Source: Burkholderia stabilis
GTDB taxonomy: Bacteria > Pseudomonadota > Gammaproteobacteria > Burkholderiales > Burkholderiaceae
Assembly: GCF_001742165.1 (NCBI RefSeq)
Contig: NZ_CP016443.1
Coordinates: 992,001 to 1,056,000 of the forward strand
Length of the DNA: 64,000 nt
Direction of reading: 5' to 3'
Position 1 is the stretch's first letter. Each line of letters begins with the position of its first letter. The notes below the pieces were generated by a model, which saw nothing but the letters and a program-made list of their open reading frames with translations, was not told the DNA's origin and ran no database searches. Position numbers and translations under genes: made by a program. Shown piece after piece: positions 8,970 to 16,453 of this stretch.

Positions 8970-10649
8970 TTACCCGCGCAGCTCGCGCCTCAGGATCTTC
9001 CCGGTCAAGGTCTTCGGCAGTTCGTCGATGATCTCGACGATGCGCGGGTACTTGTACGCCGCCATCCGTTCCTTGCAGTATGCGATCAGCGCATCGGGCG
9101 AGATTTCGGCATTCGGTTTCAGGCTCACGACGGCCTTGACGGTTTCTCCCCGGTAACTGTCAGCGACGCCGACGACCGCGGCCTCGCGTACCGCCGGATG
9201 CGAATACAGAACGTCCTCGACTTCGCGCGGCCAGACCTTGTAGCCGCCCGCGTTGATCATGTCCTTTTTGCGATCGACGAGATAGAACCAGCCTTGCTCG
9301 TCCATGAACCCGACGTCGCCGGTCCGGAAGTATCCGTCGACAATCGATTTCGCACTCTCGGCCGGCTTGTTCCAGTAGCCCGGCACGACCATCGGCCCGC
9401 GCGAAATGATCTCGCCGATCTCGCCCGACGGCAGCGGGCGGCCGGCCTCGTCGCCGATGTACGACTCCACGTTGAATACCGGTACGCCGACGGCGAGCGT
9501 CCCGGTCGACGGATCGACCGGTGCATCGCGACCGAGCGGCACGCAGTGCGTGGGCGAGTTCGTCTCGGTCAACCCGTAGCCGTTGTAAATGTAGTGGCCG
9601 AAGCGCTCGAGAAACGCATCGATGACGCTCGGCGGAATCGGGGCACCGCCGGAGTAGATGTGTCGCATCGACACCAGATGCTCGCGCGTTGCGTGCGGAT
9701 GGTTCATCAACGCAATGAACGCCGTGATCGAGCCGATCGTGAATTCGGCGCGATGCTCGCGGATCGCATCGAGGATGACACCCGGCTCGAAACGGCACGC
9801 AAGAATCAGCGGTGCCGCACCGATCAACGCCGCGCCGATATGCCCAACCAGTCCGGTGATGTGAAACAGCGGCGCGACGCCGAGGATCGGACCGCCTTCC
9901 CGCAGCTCCATCCAGTCACGGTACACCTGCGCGTTGAATGCAATGTTGCCGTGCGTGTTCATCGCACCCTTCGGTACGCCGGTGGTGCCGGACGTGTACA
10001 CGAGCATCGCGACATCCGCCGGCCCGAGCGTGACGGGTGGCGGTCGATGTCCGCGATAGGCGGCAATCGTCGTCGACAGATCCTCCACGTCATCCGCCGG
10101 CTGCCGTCGCGTGCCGGCAAAGAGTCGTGCATCGTTTCGGCTCTGGTATTCGAGTTCGCTCGTGGTCATCACGGCTGGCTGCACCGCCGGCTCGCCTCGC
10201 GCGGCGGCCCGGGCTTCCTCGTCGAGAAACGGGCGTACGACGTCCGCATAAAGCGACTCGTGACAGATCAGCATTCGCGCGCCCGAATCCGCGAGCAATA
10301 CGCGCAGCTCGCGTGAGCGGTTCATCGGATTGATCGACACCGCGATCATCCCGAGCTTCCACGCGGCGACAAGCGCGATCACGAACTGCGGCACGTTCTG
10401 CAGGTACAGCGCCACGCGGTCGCCGGATACGCAGCCGCGCTCGCGCCACGCGCTGGCAAGGGCATCCGATTCCGCATCGAGTTCGGCGTAGGTCAGCACG
10501 CCGTCGAAATACAATATCGCGGCACGCTCAGGCGCTCGTGCGACCGCCGCTCGGAACATACCGAGCGCGTCGGTCGATACCGGCGCGATCGTCGCCGGAT
10601 GGCCGGCCGCATAGTTCGCGAGCCAGGGCTTCTTGTCATAGGGCGTCAT
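8970..10649 (-). CDS. AMP-dependent acyl-CoA synthetase/ligase
   Basis: 559-residue ANL-superfamily enzyme that activates a carboxylic acid to its CoA thioester through an acyl-AMP. The P-loop motif YTSGTTGVPKG, the YNGYGLTETNSP motif and the C-terminal PKTLTGKILRREL lysine motif are all present, so it should be active. The ATG at 10649 follows GGAG with proper spacing; the longer frame to 10856 overlaps the preceding gene and is rejected. The cyclase-family gene lies 109 bp upstream on the same strand, so the pair may act on one substrate. The acid cannot be told from sequence; medium-chain or aromatic acids are possible. Confidence 0.9.
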   Translation of the reverse strand: MTPYDKKPWLANYAAGHPATIAPVSTDALGMFRAAVARAPERAAILYFDGVLTYAELDAESDALASAWRERGCVSGDRVALYLQNVPQFVIALVAAWKLGMIAVSINPMNRSRELRVLLADSGARMLICHESLYADVVRPFLDEEARAAARGEPAVQPAVMTTSELEYQSRNDARLFAGTRRQPADDVEDLSTTIAAYRGHRPPPVTLGPADVAMLVYTSGTTGVPKGAMNTHGNIAFNAQVYRDWMELREGGPILGVAPLFHITGLVGHIGAALIGAAPLILACRFEPGVILDAIREHRAEFTIGSITAFIALMNHPHATREHLVSMRHIYSGGAPIPPSVIDAFLERFGHYIYNGYGLTETNSPTHCVPLGRDAPVDPSTGTLAVGVPVFNVESYIGDEAGRPLPSGEIGEIISRGPMVVPGYWNKPAESAKSIVDGYFRTGDVGFMDEQGWFYLVDRKKDMINAGGYKVWPREVEDVLYSHPAVREAAVVGVADSYRGETVKAVVSLKPNAEISPDALIAYCKERMAAYKYPRIVEIIDELPKTLTGKILRRELRG

Positions 10650-10758
10650 GGACACTCCAGGAATGGACGGCGCGGCATCACGTGCGCGCGCCGCCGGAAT
10701 TGCACTGCGCGCCCGGCGCTTGCAAGCGCGGACGCGGTCGGACCGGAGTTGAAACGAC

Positions 10759-11721
10759 CTACTTGATGACCACCGGATTGACCGGCGCGCCGCTTCCGCT
10801 GACGACCTTGAGCGGCGCCGCCGTGTAGAGGAACGACCATTGCCCGTCTTCCGCACAGTCGGCCGCGAGCGGGTCGAGCTGCGCGATCTCGGTCAGTGTG
10901 ACGCCGAGGTTGCGCATCAGCGCGTTATGCAGCGGCAGCGCGACGCCCGATTCCGGATCGATGGTCACTTCGTTCGCGATCGTATCCGTGACGAGGTTCG
11001 GGATCTCCATCCGCTGGAACCATTCGACGAGCGCCGGGCTGTAGGTCAGGCCGGGTTCGATGAAATTCTTGTAGAACTCGTTCTTGTCGCGCTCGTAGAA
11101 CGAGCCGATCCAGCCGGTGCGGATCACGAGGACGTCGCGCTTGTCGATCGTCACGCGCTGCGCTTCGGCAGCCTCGAGCAGATCGCGATGCGTGAAGGTC
11201 TCCCCCGGATCGAGCACGGCCTTGCCGCGATGCCGGGCGATGTCGATCAGCACGCCGCGCCCGACGACGCCGCGCTCCGCGATCGGCAATACGCTCGCCT
11301 TCGCGAGGCCGCCGATCGTCGATTTCGCGTCGTAGCCATTCCAGATCTGGTCGCCGTACCAGACGTGCCCCAGGGCGTCGTACTGCGTGGAACCTTGCAG
11401 ATACATGATCATCATGTCGTCCGCATATTCGAGGAGCCCGGGAAACAGCGGCCCCTTGCCGCACATGTAGTGGCCCTTGTCCATCACATTCATGCGGCAT
11501 GCCTGGGAGCGGCCCGGCCAGACCGGATCGCCCTTCGGATTCCCCATCTGGATCTGCAGCGTAAAGGTCTTGCCGGAACGCACGGCCGCAACGCCGCGCA
11601 GCACCTCCGTCTCGGTCAGGTAGTTAAGCGAACCGACTTCGTCGTCCGGCCCCCACTTGCCCCAGTTCTTCGGCGCATCGCGCAACAGCTCGGCCATCTC
11701 CGGAACGTTCTTCGACTCCAT
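10759..11721 (-). CDS. Cyclase-family metal-dependent hydrolase (KynB-like fold)
   Basis: 320-residue protein of the cyclase/kynurenine formamidase superfamily (COG1878). In classical KynB the metal site reads HxGTHxDxPxH; here the equivalent stretch is QGSTQYDALGH, so the Asp and last His remain while the two leading His are Gln, as in a longer subfamily whose substrates are mostly unknown. HRDLLEAAE and DVLVIRTGW are also typical. The next gene on the strand is an acyl-CoA ligase, which suggests hydrolysis of a cyclic or amide intermediate to an acid that is then activated. That coupling is inference. Confidence 0.85.
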   Translation of the reverse strand: MESKNVPEMAELLRDAPKNWGKWGPDDEVGSLNYLTETEVLRGVAAVRSGKTFTLQIQMGNPKGDPVWPGRSQACRMNVMDKGHYMCGKGPLFPGLLEYADDMMIMYLQGSTQYDALGHVWYGDQIWNGYDAKSTIGGLAKASVLPIAERGVVGRGVLIDIARHRGKAVLDPGETFTHRDLLEAAEAQRVTIDKRDVLVIRTGWIGSFYERDKNEFYKNFIEPGLTYSPALVEWFQRMEIPNLVTDTIANEVTIDPESGVALPLHNALMRNLGVTLTEIAQLDPLAADCAEDGQWSFLYTAAPLKVVSGSGAPVNPVVIK

Positions 11722-12017
11722 GCATCGTCTCCTTTTTAGTCAACCGCTCAAATCTCCCCGGTCGAGTTCATGCACGGAAAACTTCCGTTCAGATCGCCGG
11801 GATTTGTGGATTTTTAATGGTTGAAAGCGTAGGCAGGCAGAAAATTCGACGCAAATGAATTGTTTTCATGGCCCTCCATTTATCCCATACATATCTAGTA
11901 CTACTACCGTATTTCAATATGTCGACACCCTGATCTAACATCCACGCCAATGAATCGAAAATCACGAGACGGTCAATTCCCGGATTCATTTTTCAAACCA
12001 ATTAAAAAAATCCTTAG
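11722..12017. other. AT-rich gap, probable promoter region of cyclase and porin genes
   Basis: About 300 bp, markedly AT-rich from about 11810 to 12017 compared with its surroundings. Before the IS insertion it joined directly to the porin leader, so it probably held the divergent promoters of the cyclase operon and the porin. A 66-codon minus-strand frame at 11789-11989 has no recognisable content and is not called. Confidence 0.5.
12014..12017. repeat. Target-site duplication TTAG, left copy
   Basis: TTAG directly abuts the left inverted repeat and is repeated at 13228-13231 directly after the right one. It fits the YTAR target of the IS5 subgroup. Confidence 0.85.
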
Positions 12018-12029
12018 GGAAACGCTGAT
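12018..12029 (+). repeat. Left terminal inverted repeat of the IS5 element
   Basis: GGAAACGCTGAT, perfect match to the complement of 13216-13227. Similarity continues weakly for about four more bases. Confidence 0.9.
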
Positions 12030-12103
12030 TTATTCGGCTCGGCGGTCATCGCAGACGTAGCCGAGGACGTTTAGAAGACAGCTCACGGAACGGACCCACG
12101 ACG

Positions 12104-13096
12104 ATGAAGAGGCAGATCGGCTTCGCGGAAGCGGAAATTGCAGGCAAGAAGCGAGTGACGAGGCGCCAACGCTTCCTGGAAGAGATGGAGAAGGTCGTTC
12201 CGTGGCAGCGCTTGCTGTCGGCCATCGAACCGCACTATCCGAAGGGCACGCGAGGTCGCCCGCCGATTGGCCTTGAGCGGATGCTGCGAATCTACTTCGT
12301 GCAACAGTGGTACGGACTGTCGGACGAAGGACTGGAAGACGCGCTGTATGACAGCATCACGCTGCGAGCCTTCGCCGGCATCGATCTGGCGATCGAGAAC
12401 GTGCCTGATGCAACCACGCTGTTGAAGTTCCGGCGCCTGCTGATCGAACACGAACTGACACGGAAGTTGTTCGACGAGATTGGCATCTCGCTGTGCGAGC
12501 GTGGGCTGATGATGAAGGAAGGCACGCTGGTTGACGCGACGATCATTGAAGCGCCGCCGTCGACCAAGAATGCCGGGAAGAGCCGTGACCCGGAAATGCA
12601 TCAAACGAAGAAGGGCAACGAATGGCACTTTGGCATGAAAGCCCACATTGGCGTCGACGCCGACTCGGGCCTGATTCACAGTGTGGTTGGCACGGCGGCC
12701 AACGTGTCGGATGTATCGCAAGCTCATGCCCTGCTGCACGGGCATGAAGAGCAGGTGTTCGCCGACGCGGGCTACATTGGCGTCGACAAGCGCGAGGAAA
12801 TGGCGGGCAAGGCCGTGAAGTGGCACGTCGCTGCCAGGCGGGGAAAGATCAAGGCGATGCAAGAAGGAGCGCTGAAGGACCTGGTGATCGCGCTCGAGCG
12901 AACCAAGGCGCAGATCCGTTCGCGGGTTGAGCATCCGTTTCATATCGTCAAGAATCTGTTTCAGCATCGCAAGACCCGATACAAGGGCTTGGCCAAGAAC
13001 ACCGCGCAACTGTTCAGCCTGTTCGCTCTGGCGAATCTGGTGATTGCGCGAAATCTGTTGCGATCGGTCCATGGGAGCAGTCCGTCATGCGTATGA
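12104..13096 (+). CDS. IS5-family transposase
   Basis: 330-residue DDE transposase. The N-terminal DUF772-type domain covers about residues 35-115 (RGRPPIGLERMLRIYFVQQWY). The catalytic triad is Asp144 in LVDATII, Asp221 in VFADAGYIG and Glu276 in RSRVEHPFHIVK, with the Y-(2)-R-(3)-E-(6)-K signature in the last block. Length and triad are intact, so the element should be mobile. A weakly purine-rich stretch precedes the ATG. Confidence 0.95.
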   Translation: MKRQIGFAEAEIAGKKRVTRRQRFLEEMEKVVPWQRLLSAIEPHYPKGTRGRPPIGLERMLRIYFVQQWYGLSDEGLEDALYDSITLRAFAGIDLAIENVPDATTLLKFRRLLIEHELTRKLFDEIGISLCERGLMMKEGTLVDATIIEAPPSTKNAGKSRDPEMHQTKKGNEWHFGMKAHIGVDADSGLIHSVVGTAANVSDVSQAHALLHGHEEQVFADAGYIGVDKREEMAGKAVKWHVAARRGKIKAMQEGALKDLVIALERTKAQIRSRVEHPFHIVKNLFQHRKTRYKGLAKNTAQLFSLFALANLVIARNLLRSVHGSSPSCV

Positions 13097-13215
13097 AAAA
13101 TGCGAGCAGGGGAGGCTCGCTTACGCGCCAAATTCACTGAATTGAGCGCCGATTCGCTTCGTCATCCAGAAAATTTGAAGCCATCTCGCCTGCAACTTCG
13201 GAAGTTGGTCCATTG

Positions 13216-13227
13216 ATCAGCGTTTCC
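13216..13227 (-). repeat. Right terminal inverted repeat of the IS5 element
   Basis: ATCAGCGTTTCC, the perfect complement of the left end, followed at once by the TTAG duplication. Confidence 0.9.
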
Positions 13228-13231
13228 TTAG
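13228..13231. repeat. Target-site duplication TTAG, right copy
   Basis: Matches 12014-12017. Removing the IS and one copy restores a continuous leader ending 30 bp before the porin ATG. Confidence 0.85.
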
Positions 13232-13261
13232 AAATCACAATTACACTGGAGATAATCAACG

Positions 13262-14344
13262 ATGTCATTTCGTTCCGGAAGTCGTTCAATCGCACTGGCG
13301 ACCGCCATCATCGGAGGCGCGGTACCGTACGCACATGCGCAAAGCAGCGTGACGCTTTACGGCATCGTCGACAGCGGCGTCCTGTACACGAGCAAGACGG
13401 TCGATCCGGCGACCGGCCGAAATGCCGGCCGTCAGTTTTCGCTGATCAGCGGCGGAATGACGCCATCGCTGTTCGGCCTGAAAGGCAGCGAGGATCTCGG
13501 CGGCGGCATGAGGGCGATCTTCACGCTCGAGAGCGGCATCGATCTGTCGAAAGGCGGCTTCACCGATTCGAACGGAAACTTCTTCGGCCGCCAGGCCTGG
13601 ATCGGCATCGAGAGCGGCGTGGGTACCGTCAAGGCCGGCTTGCAGTTTTCCCCGTTCGTGCTCTCGCTGATCTCGACCGACCCGCGCTCCGTATCGTTCT
13701 TCGGCAGCCAGGTGCCGATCTACGTTGGCAACGTGTTCGTCACCGGCATCTTCAACGCGAATGCCATCTCGTATGCGAGCCCGACGATGGCGGGTTTTCA
13801 GGGCAACGCGATGCTTGCGCTTGGTGGCGCAGCCGGTAATTTCCAGGCGGGCCGGCAGTATTCCGCGAGCCTGAACTACACGTACGGCCCGTTGCTTGTC
13901 AGCGCGGCGATGTATAGCGGCAACGCCGGCGGCACGGCTGCGACGACGCCCCTGCCGAGCACCGTCGCGTTCTCGGGCCGCACGATCAGTGCGCGTTACG
14001 AGTTCAACGATCTGACCGTGAACGCGGTATTCGTCAGTTACAAGATCGCGGGCTCATTCGACAACCGCGTCTACGGCGGTGGCTTGAGCTACCGGTTTAC
14101 ACCGACGATCCACGCCGACGCGGGCGTCTGGTACACGAGCGACGGGAACGATACCGGGAATCACTCTGTTCTGGCCGCCACGGGCCTGACCTACAGCCTG
14201 TCGAAGGCGACGATGATTTACGGCCAGTTCGGGTTCGTCAACAACCACGGCAAGATGAACACCGGCCTGTCCACCAACGGCGCGCTCTACGGCGTGTCGG
14301 GATCGACGTTCGGCACCGCCGTCGGGATTCGGCATCTCTTCTAG
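13262..14344 (+). CDS. Gram-negative trimeric porin (OmpC-like, Porin_4)
   Basis: 360-residue outer-membrane general diffusion porin. Residues 1-26 form a signal peptide ending in AHA, and the mature protein begins QSSVTLYGIVDSG, the hallmark of Burkholderia porins. Alternating strands follow, and the C-terminus ends GIRHLF with the terminal Phe needed for BAM assembly. GGAG lies 10 bp before the ATG. The IS5 element ends 34 bp upstream, so the native promoter is separated from the gene. Near the acyl-CoA ligase and cyclase genes it may once have served uptake of their substrate. Confidence 0.93.
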   Translation: MSFRSGSRSIALATAIIGGAVPYAHAQSSVTLYGIVDSGVLYTSKTVDPATGRNAGRQFSLISGGMTPSLFGLKGSEDLGGGMRAIFTLESGIDLSKGGFTDSNGNFFGRQAWIGIESGVGTVKAGLQFSPFVLSLISTDPRSVSFFGSQVPIYVGNVFVTGIFNANAISYASPTMAGFQGNAMLALGGAAGNFQAGRQYSASLNYTYGPLLVSAAMYSGNAGGTAATTPLPSTVAFSGRTISARYEFNDLTVNAVFVSYKIAGSFDNRVYGGGLSYRFTPTIHADAGVWYTSDGNDTGNHSVLAATGLTYSLSKATMIYGQFGFVNNHGKMNTGLSTNGALYGVSGSTFGTAVGIRHLF

Positions 14345-14526
14345 GTTCCGTGCGGAACACCCGCCGGGCCGGGCGCATCGGGAACCCGTCGATCCCGACC
14401 ATCCGATCGCCCGCACTGACCGGACGCGGATTTCCTGGATTTATTCTTCGAATACCGAACCATTCACGCTGCCGATCCCTCCGAATGCGAACATCCGGAG
14501 GGGCCGACAGCGTCAGGCACACCGCA

Positions 14527-14901
14527 TCACTGCCCGCCTTCCATTCGCAACTCGAGCTTGCTTGTCACCGACGTGACGCCAGGCACCTGGCGAGCCGCCT
14601 CCACCGCGGCCTTGTCCTGCGACTCGTCCGTTATCATGCCGGCGAGCGTCACTTCGCCGGTCTTTGCCTTGGCGAACACCGTGACCTGTGCATTGCCGAT
14701 GCCGGGCGCCTTCACGATCGCCTGCCGGACCTTCTTCGCGAACGTCCGGTTTTCCAGGCGCTCGGCCTTCTTCGCCGAGCGAGACGACGCAGCCGCCGGC
14801 TTGGCCGTTTGCGTGTCAGGGGTAGCGGATTGCGCGTAGCACGTTACGGACGTCAACGCGACAATGCCGGCAACAACGATCAAAAAACGTGACTTCATCA
14901 T
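14527..14901 (-). CDS. BON-domain periplasmic protein (OsmY-like)
   Basis: 124-residue exported protein. A signal peptide (about residues 1-24, ending CYAQS) precedes a short Lys/Ala linker and one BON domain (about residues 50-120, FAKKVRQAIVKAPGIGNAQVTVFAKAKTGEVTLAG). BON domains bind phospholipid or envelope surfaces, and members such as OsmY answer to envelope or osmotic stress. Two consecutive ATG codons follow GAGGAGAGG, so translation may start at 14901 or 14898. It stands alone, convergent with the porin gene. Function beyond the domain is unknown. Confidence 0.85.
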   Translation of the reverse strand: MMKSRFLIVVAGIVALTSVTCYAQSATPDTQTAKPAAASSRSAKKAERLENRTFAKKVRQAIVKAPGIGNAQVTVFAKAKTGEVTLAGMITDESQDKAAVEAARQVPGVTSVTSKLELRMEGGQ

Positions 14902-15014
14902 CCTCTCCTCAACAAGAACGAACGGGGAACTGCGGATTGCCGGGCGTCAGAATCGGGCACCCCCGGCGTGACGATTGCGTGGCGCCCGCGACTGCCGATT
15001 ACAGTGCGCAGACC

Positions 15015-15953
15015 TTATGCAGCAATCGAATTCAATGCACCTTCGTCGGCTTCCAGCGCCGGCGAAAGCGTCATGCGCAGATGGTCGAGAAATGTCCGTA
15101 TCTTCGCGTCCATGAACTGCCTGGATATGTACATCGCATAGACATCGAGCATCGTCAGGCGATAGCCCGGCAACACCCTCACGAGTTTCCCGCTTCGCAG
15201 ATCGTCGATAACCGAATAGATGGCCAACGACCCGATACCCATTCCGGCACGCAACGCAATCGCCAGCGCTTCCGGTGCATTCGCCTGAAACGGGGCCGAG
15301 AGAACGGAGTGGGATATCACCTCGCCGCCCGCGCCATGAAGCAACCATGCGTCGTTCGAATCGGCGGGCGTGTCGAGGCGCAAACACGTATGGTCGGCGA
15401 GATCGGCCGGCGTCGTCGGGGTGCCATGTTGATCGAGATAGGCTTTCGATGCGACCAGCACGCTGTAGCATCTCCCGTAGGTGTGTGCGATGTACCCCGA
15501 ATCAGGCAGGCTCGATGCCGTGACCACCGAAATATCGTAGCCGTCTTCCACCAGATTCGGCATCCTCTGTGAATAGGTGACGTCGACTGCAACCTCGGGA
15601 TAGGCTGCTTGATAGGCAACGACTGCCTCGGTGACATGGCTCTGCCCCAGCCCGGGCATGGTATGTACGCGTAACCGCCCGTATGGCCGAACAAGCGCGT
15701 TTCTCGCCTCGGCATTCGCCTGGTCGACATCGCCAAGGATCGACAGCAGGCGATCGAAATAACGCCGTCCGCTGTCGGTCAGCGAAATCCGCCGGGTCGT
15801 TCGATTCAGCAGACGAGTCTGTGCATATTCTTCGAGACTAGCGACTGCCCGCGACACCTGTGCAATCGCGACATCGGTCTGTTTTGCCACTGCCGTAAAA
15901 CTCCCGGCCTGGACCACACGCACGAATGTCCGCATGTTTTCGAGCATATCCAT
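15015..15953 (-). CDS. LysR-family transcriptional regulator
   Basis: 312-residue LysR protein of the CrgA/DmlR-like subgroup. The HTH spans residues 5-63 (MRTFVRVVQAGSFTAVAKQTDVAIAQVSRAVASLEEYAQTRLLNRTTRRISLT), and an effector domain follows. The 500-bp gap upstream separates it from the end of the large LuxR-type regulator gene on the same strand and contains C/G box 3. It may therefore be part of the same regulatory network. No divergent target gene adjoins it, so its targets are unknown. Confidence 0.9.
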   Translation of the reverse strand: MDMLENMRTFVRVVQAGSFTAVAKQTDVAIAQVSRAVASLEEYAQTRLLNRTTRRISLTDSGRRYFDRLLSILGDVDQANAEARNALVRPYGRLRVHTMPGLGQSHVTEAVVAYQAAYPEVAVDVTYSQRMPNLVEDGYDISVVTASSLPDSGYIAHTYGRCYSVLVASKAYLDQHGTPTTPADLADHTCLRLDTPADSNDAWLLHGAGGEVISHSVLSAPFQANAPEALAIALRAGMGIGSLAIYSVIDDLRSGKLVRVLPGYRLTMLDVYAMYISRQFMDAKIRTFLDHLRMTLSPALEADEGALNSIAA

Positions 15954-16058
15954 TTCGATTCATCGTCTATCACTGCCTGTCTACGCACGTAACGGAAATC
16001 CGGAAGTTTGCTTCTGAGCGCTGCAGGAGTGACGCCCGACATAACCATCTGGAGTTTT

Positions 16059-16092
16059 CGGCCGGAAGGACCGCGCCAGCGCAGTCCGGCCG
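16059..16092 (-). terminator. Hairpin downstream of the LuxR-type regulator gene
   Basis: Perfect 8-bp arms CGGCCGGA/TCCGGCCG around an 18-base loop that itself can pair. There is no T-run on the minus strand, so terminator activity is uncertain; it could end regulator transcription before the LysR gene. Confidence 0.3.
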
Positions 16093-16167
16093 GTAATCTG
16101 CCATTCCAGCAGCCGCCACACTTAACTCAATAGTCCGAATTGTCGAGCATTCTTCGCCAGGCGATCA

Positions 16168-16182
16168 CCCCCCGCACGGGGG
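16168..16182. promoter_or_regulatory. C/G palindrome, candidate LAL-regulator box 3
   Basis: CCCCCC-GCAC-GGGGG, followed by CTAC as at box 4. It lies 215 bp upstream of the LysR start at 15953 and downstream of the LuxR-type regulator gene. Confidence 0.5.
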
Positions 16183-16453
16183 CTACTTGATCGTTCGTGC
16201 ATGTGAGACGCTTGCGAAAGCGGGCGGACCGTCGTTTTCGACCGGTTGTTTTCCGCCCCTTTTGTGCAGGCCAGTGGGAGAATGCGACGGCTCGCGAACA
16301 TCTGGACCGATCGCGTGCAACAGTCGCCGTATGACGTATCGCTCGTCACGCACCGCGACCTTCGCCACACCGCGCGCATTCACGCGCCGATCGACGAAAT
16401 GGTGTCCTCATTTTCCGAGCCTCGACGACGTGGACCGGCACACCCTCCGCCGG

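Larger units (their letters stand above)
12018..13227 (+). mobile_element. IS5-family insertion sequence, complete
   Basis: 1210-bp element with 12-bp perfect terminal inverted repeats GGAAACGCTGAT (12018-12029 and 13216-13227), one DDE transposase gene and a 4-bp TTAG target duplication. Intact ends and duplication indicate a recent, simple insertion. It lies between the AT-rich promoter region and the porin start codon, with the transposase reading toward the porin. Any porin transcription must start inside the element or read through it. Confidence 0.93.
15954..16453. other. 500-bp gap between LuxR-type and LysR regulators
   Basis: No credible gene. It holds a hairpin at 16059-16092 and C/G box 3 at 16168. 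Small open frames here are arginine-rich and overlap the regulator gene's antisense. Confidence 0.5.

Noticed and set aside
11789..11989. 66-residue minus-strand frame upstream of the IS element
   Set aside because: No ribosome site, no recognisable features, in an AT-rich region better explained as promoter DNA.
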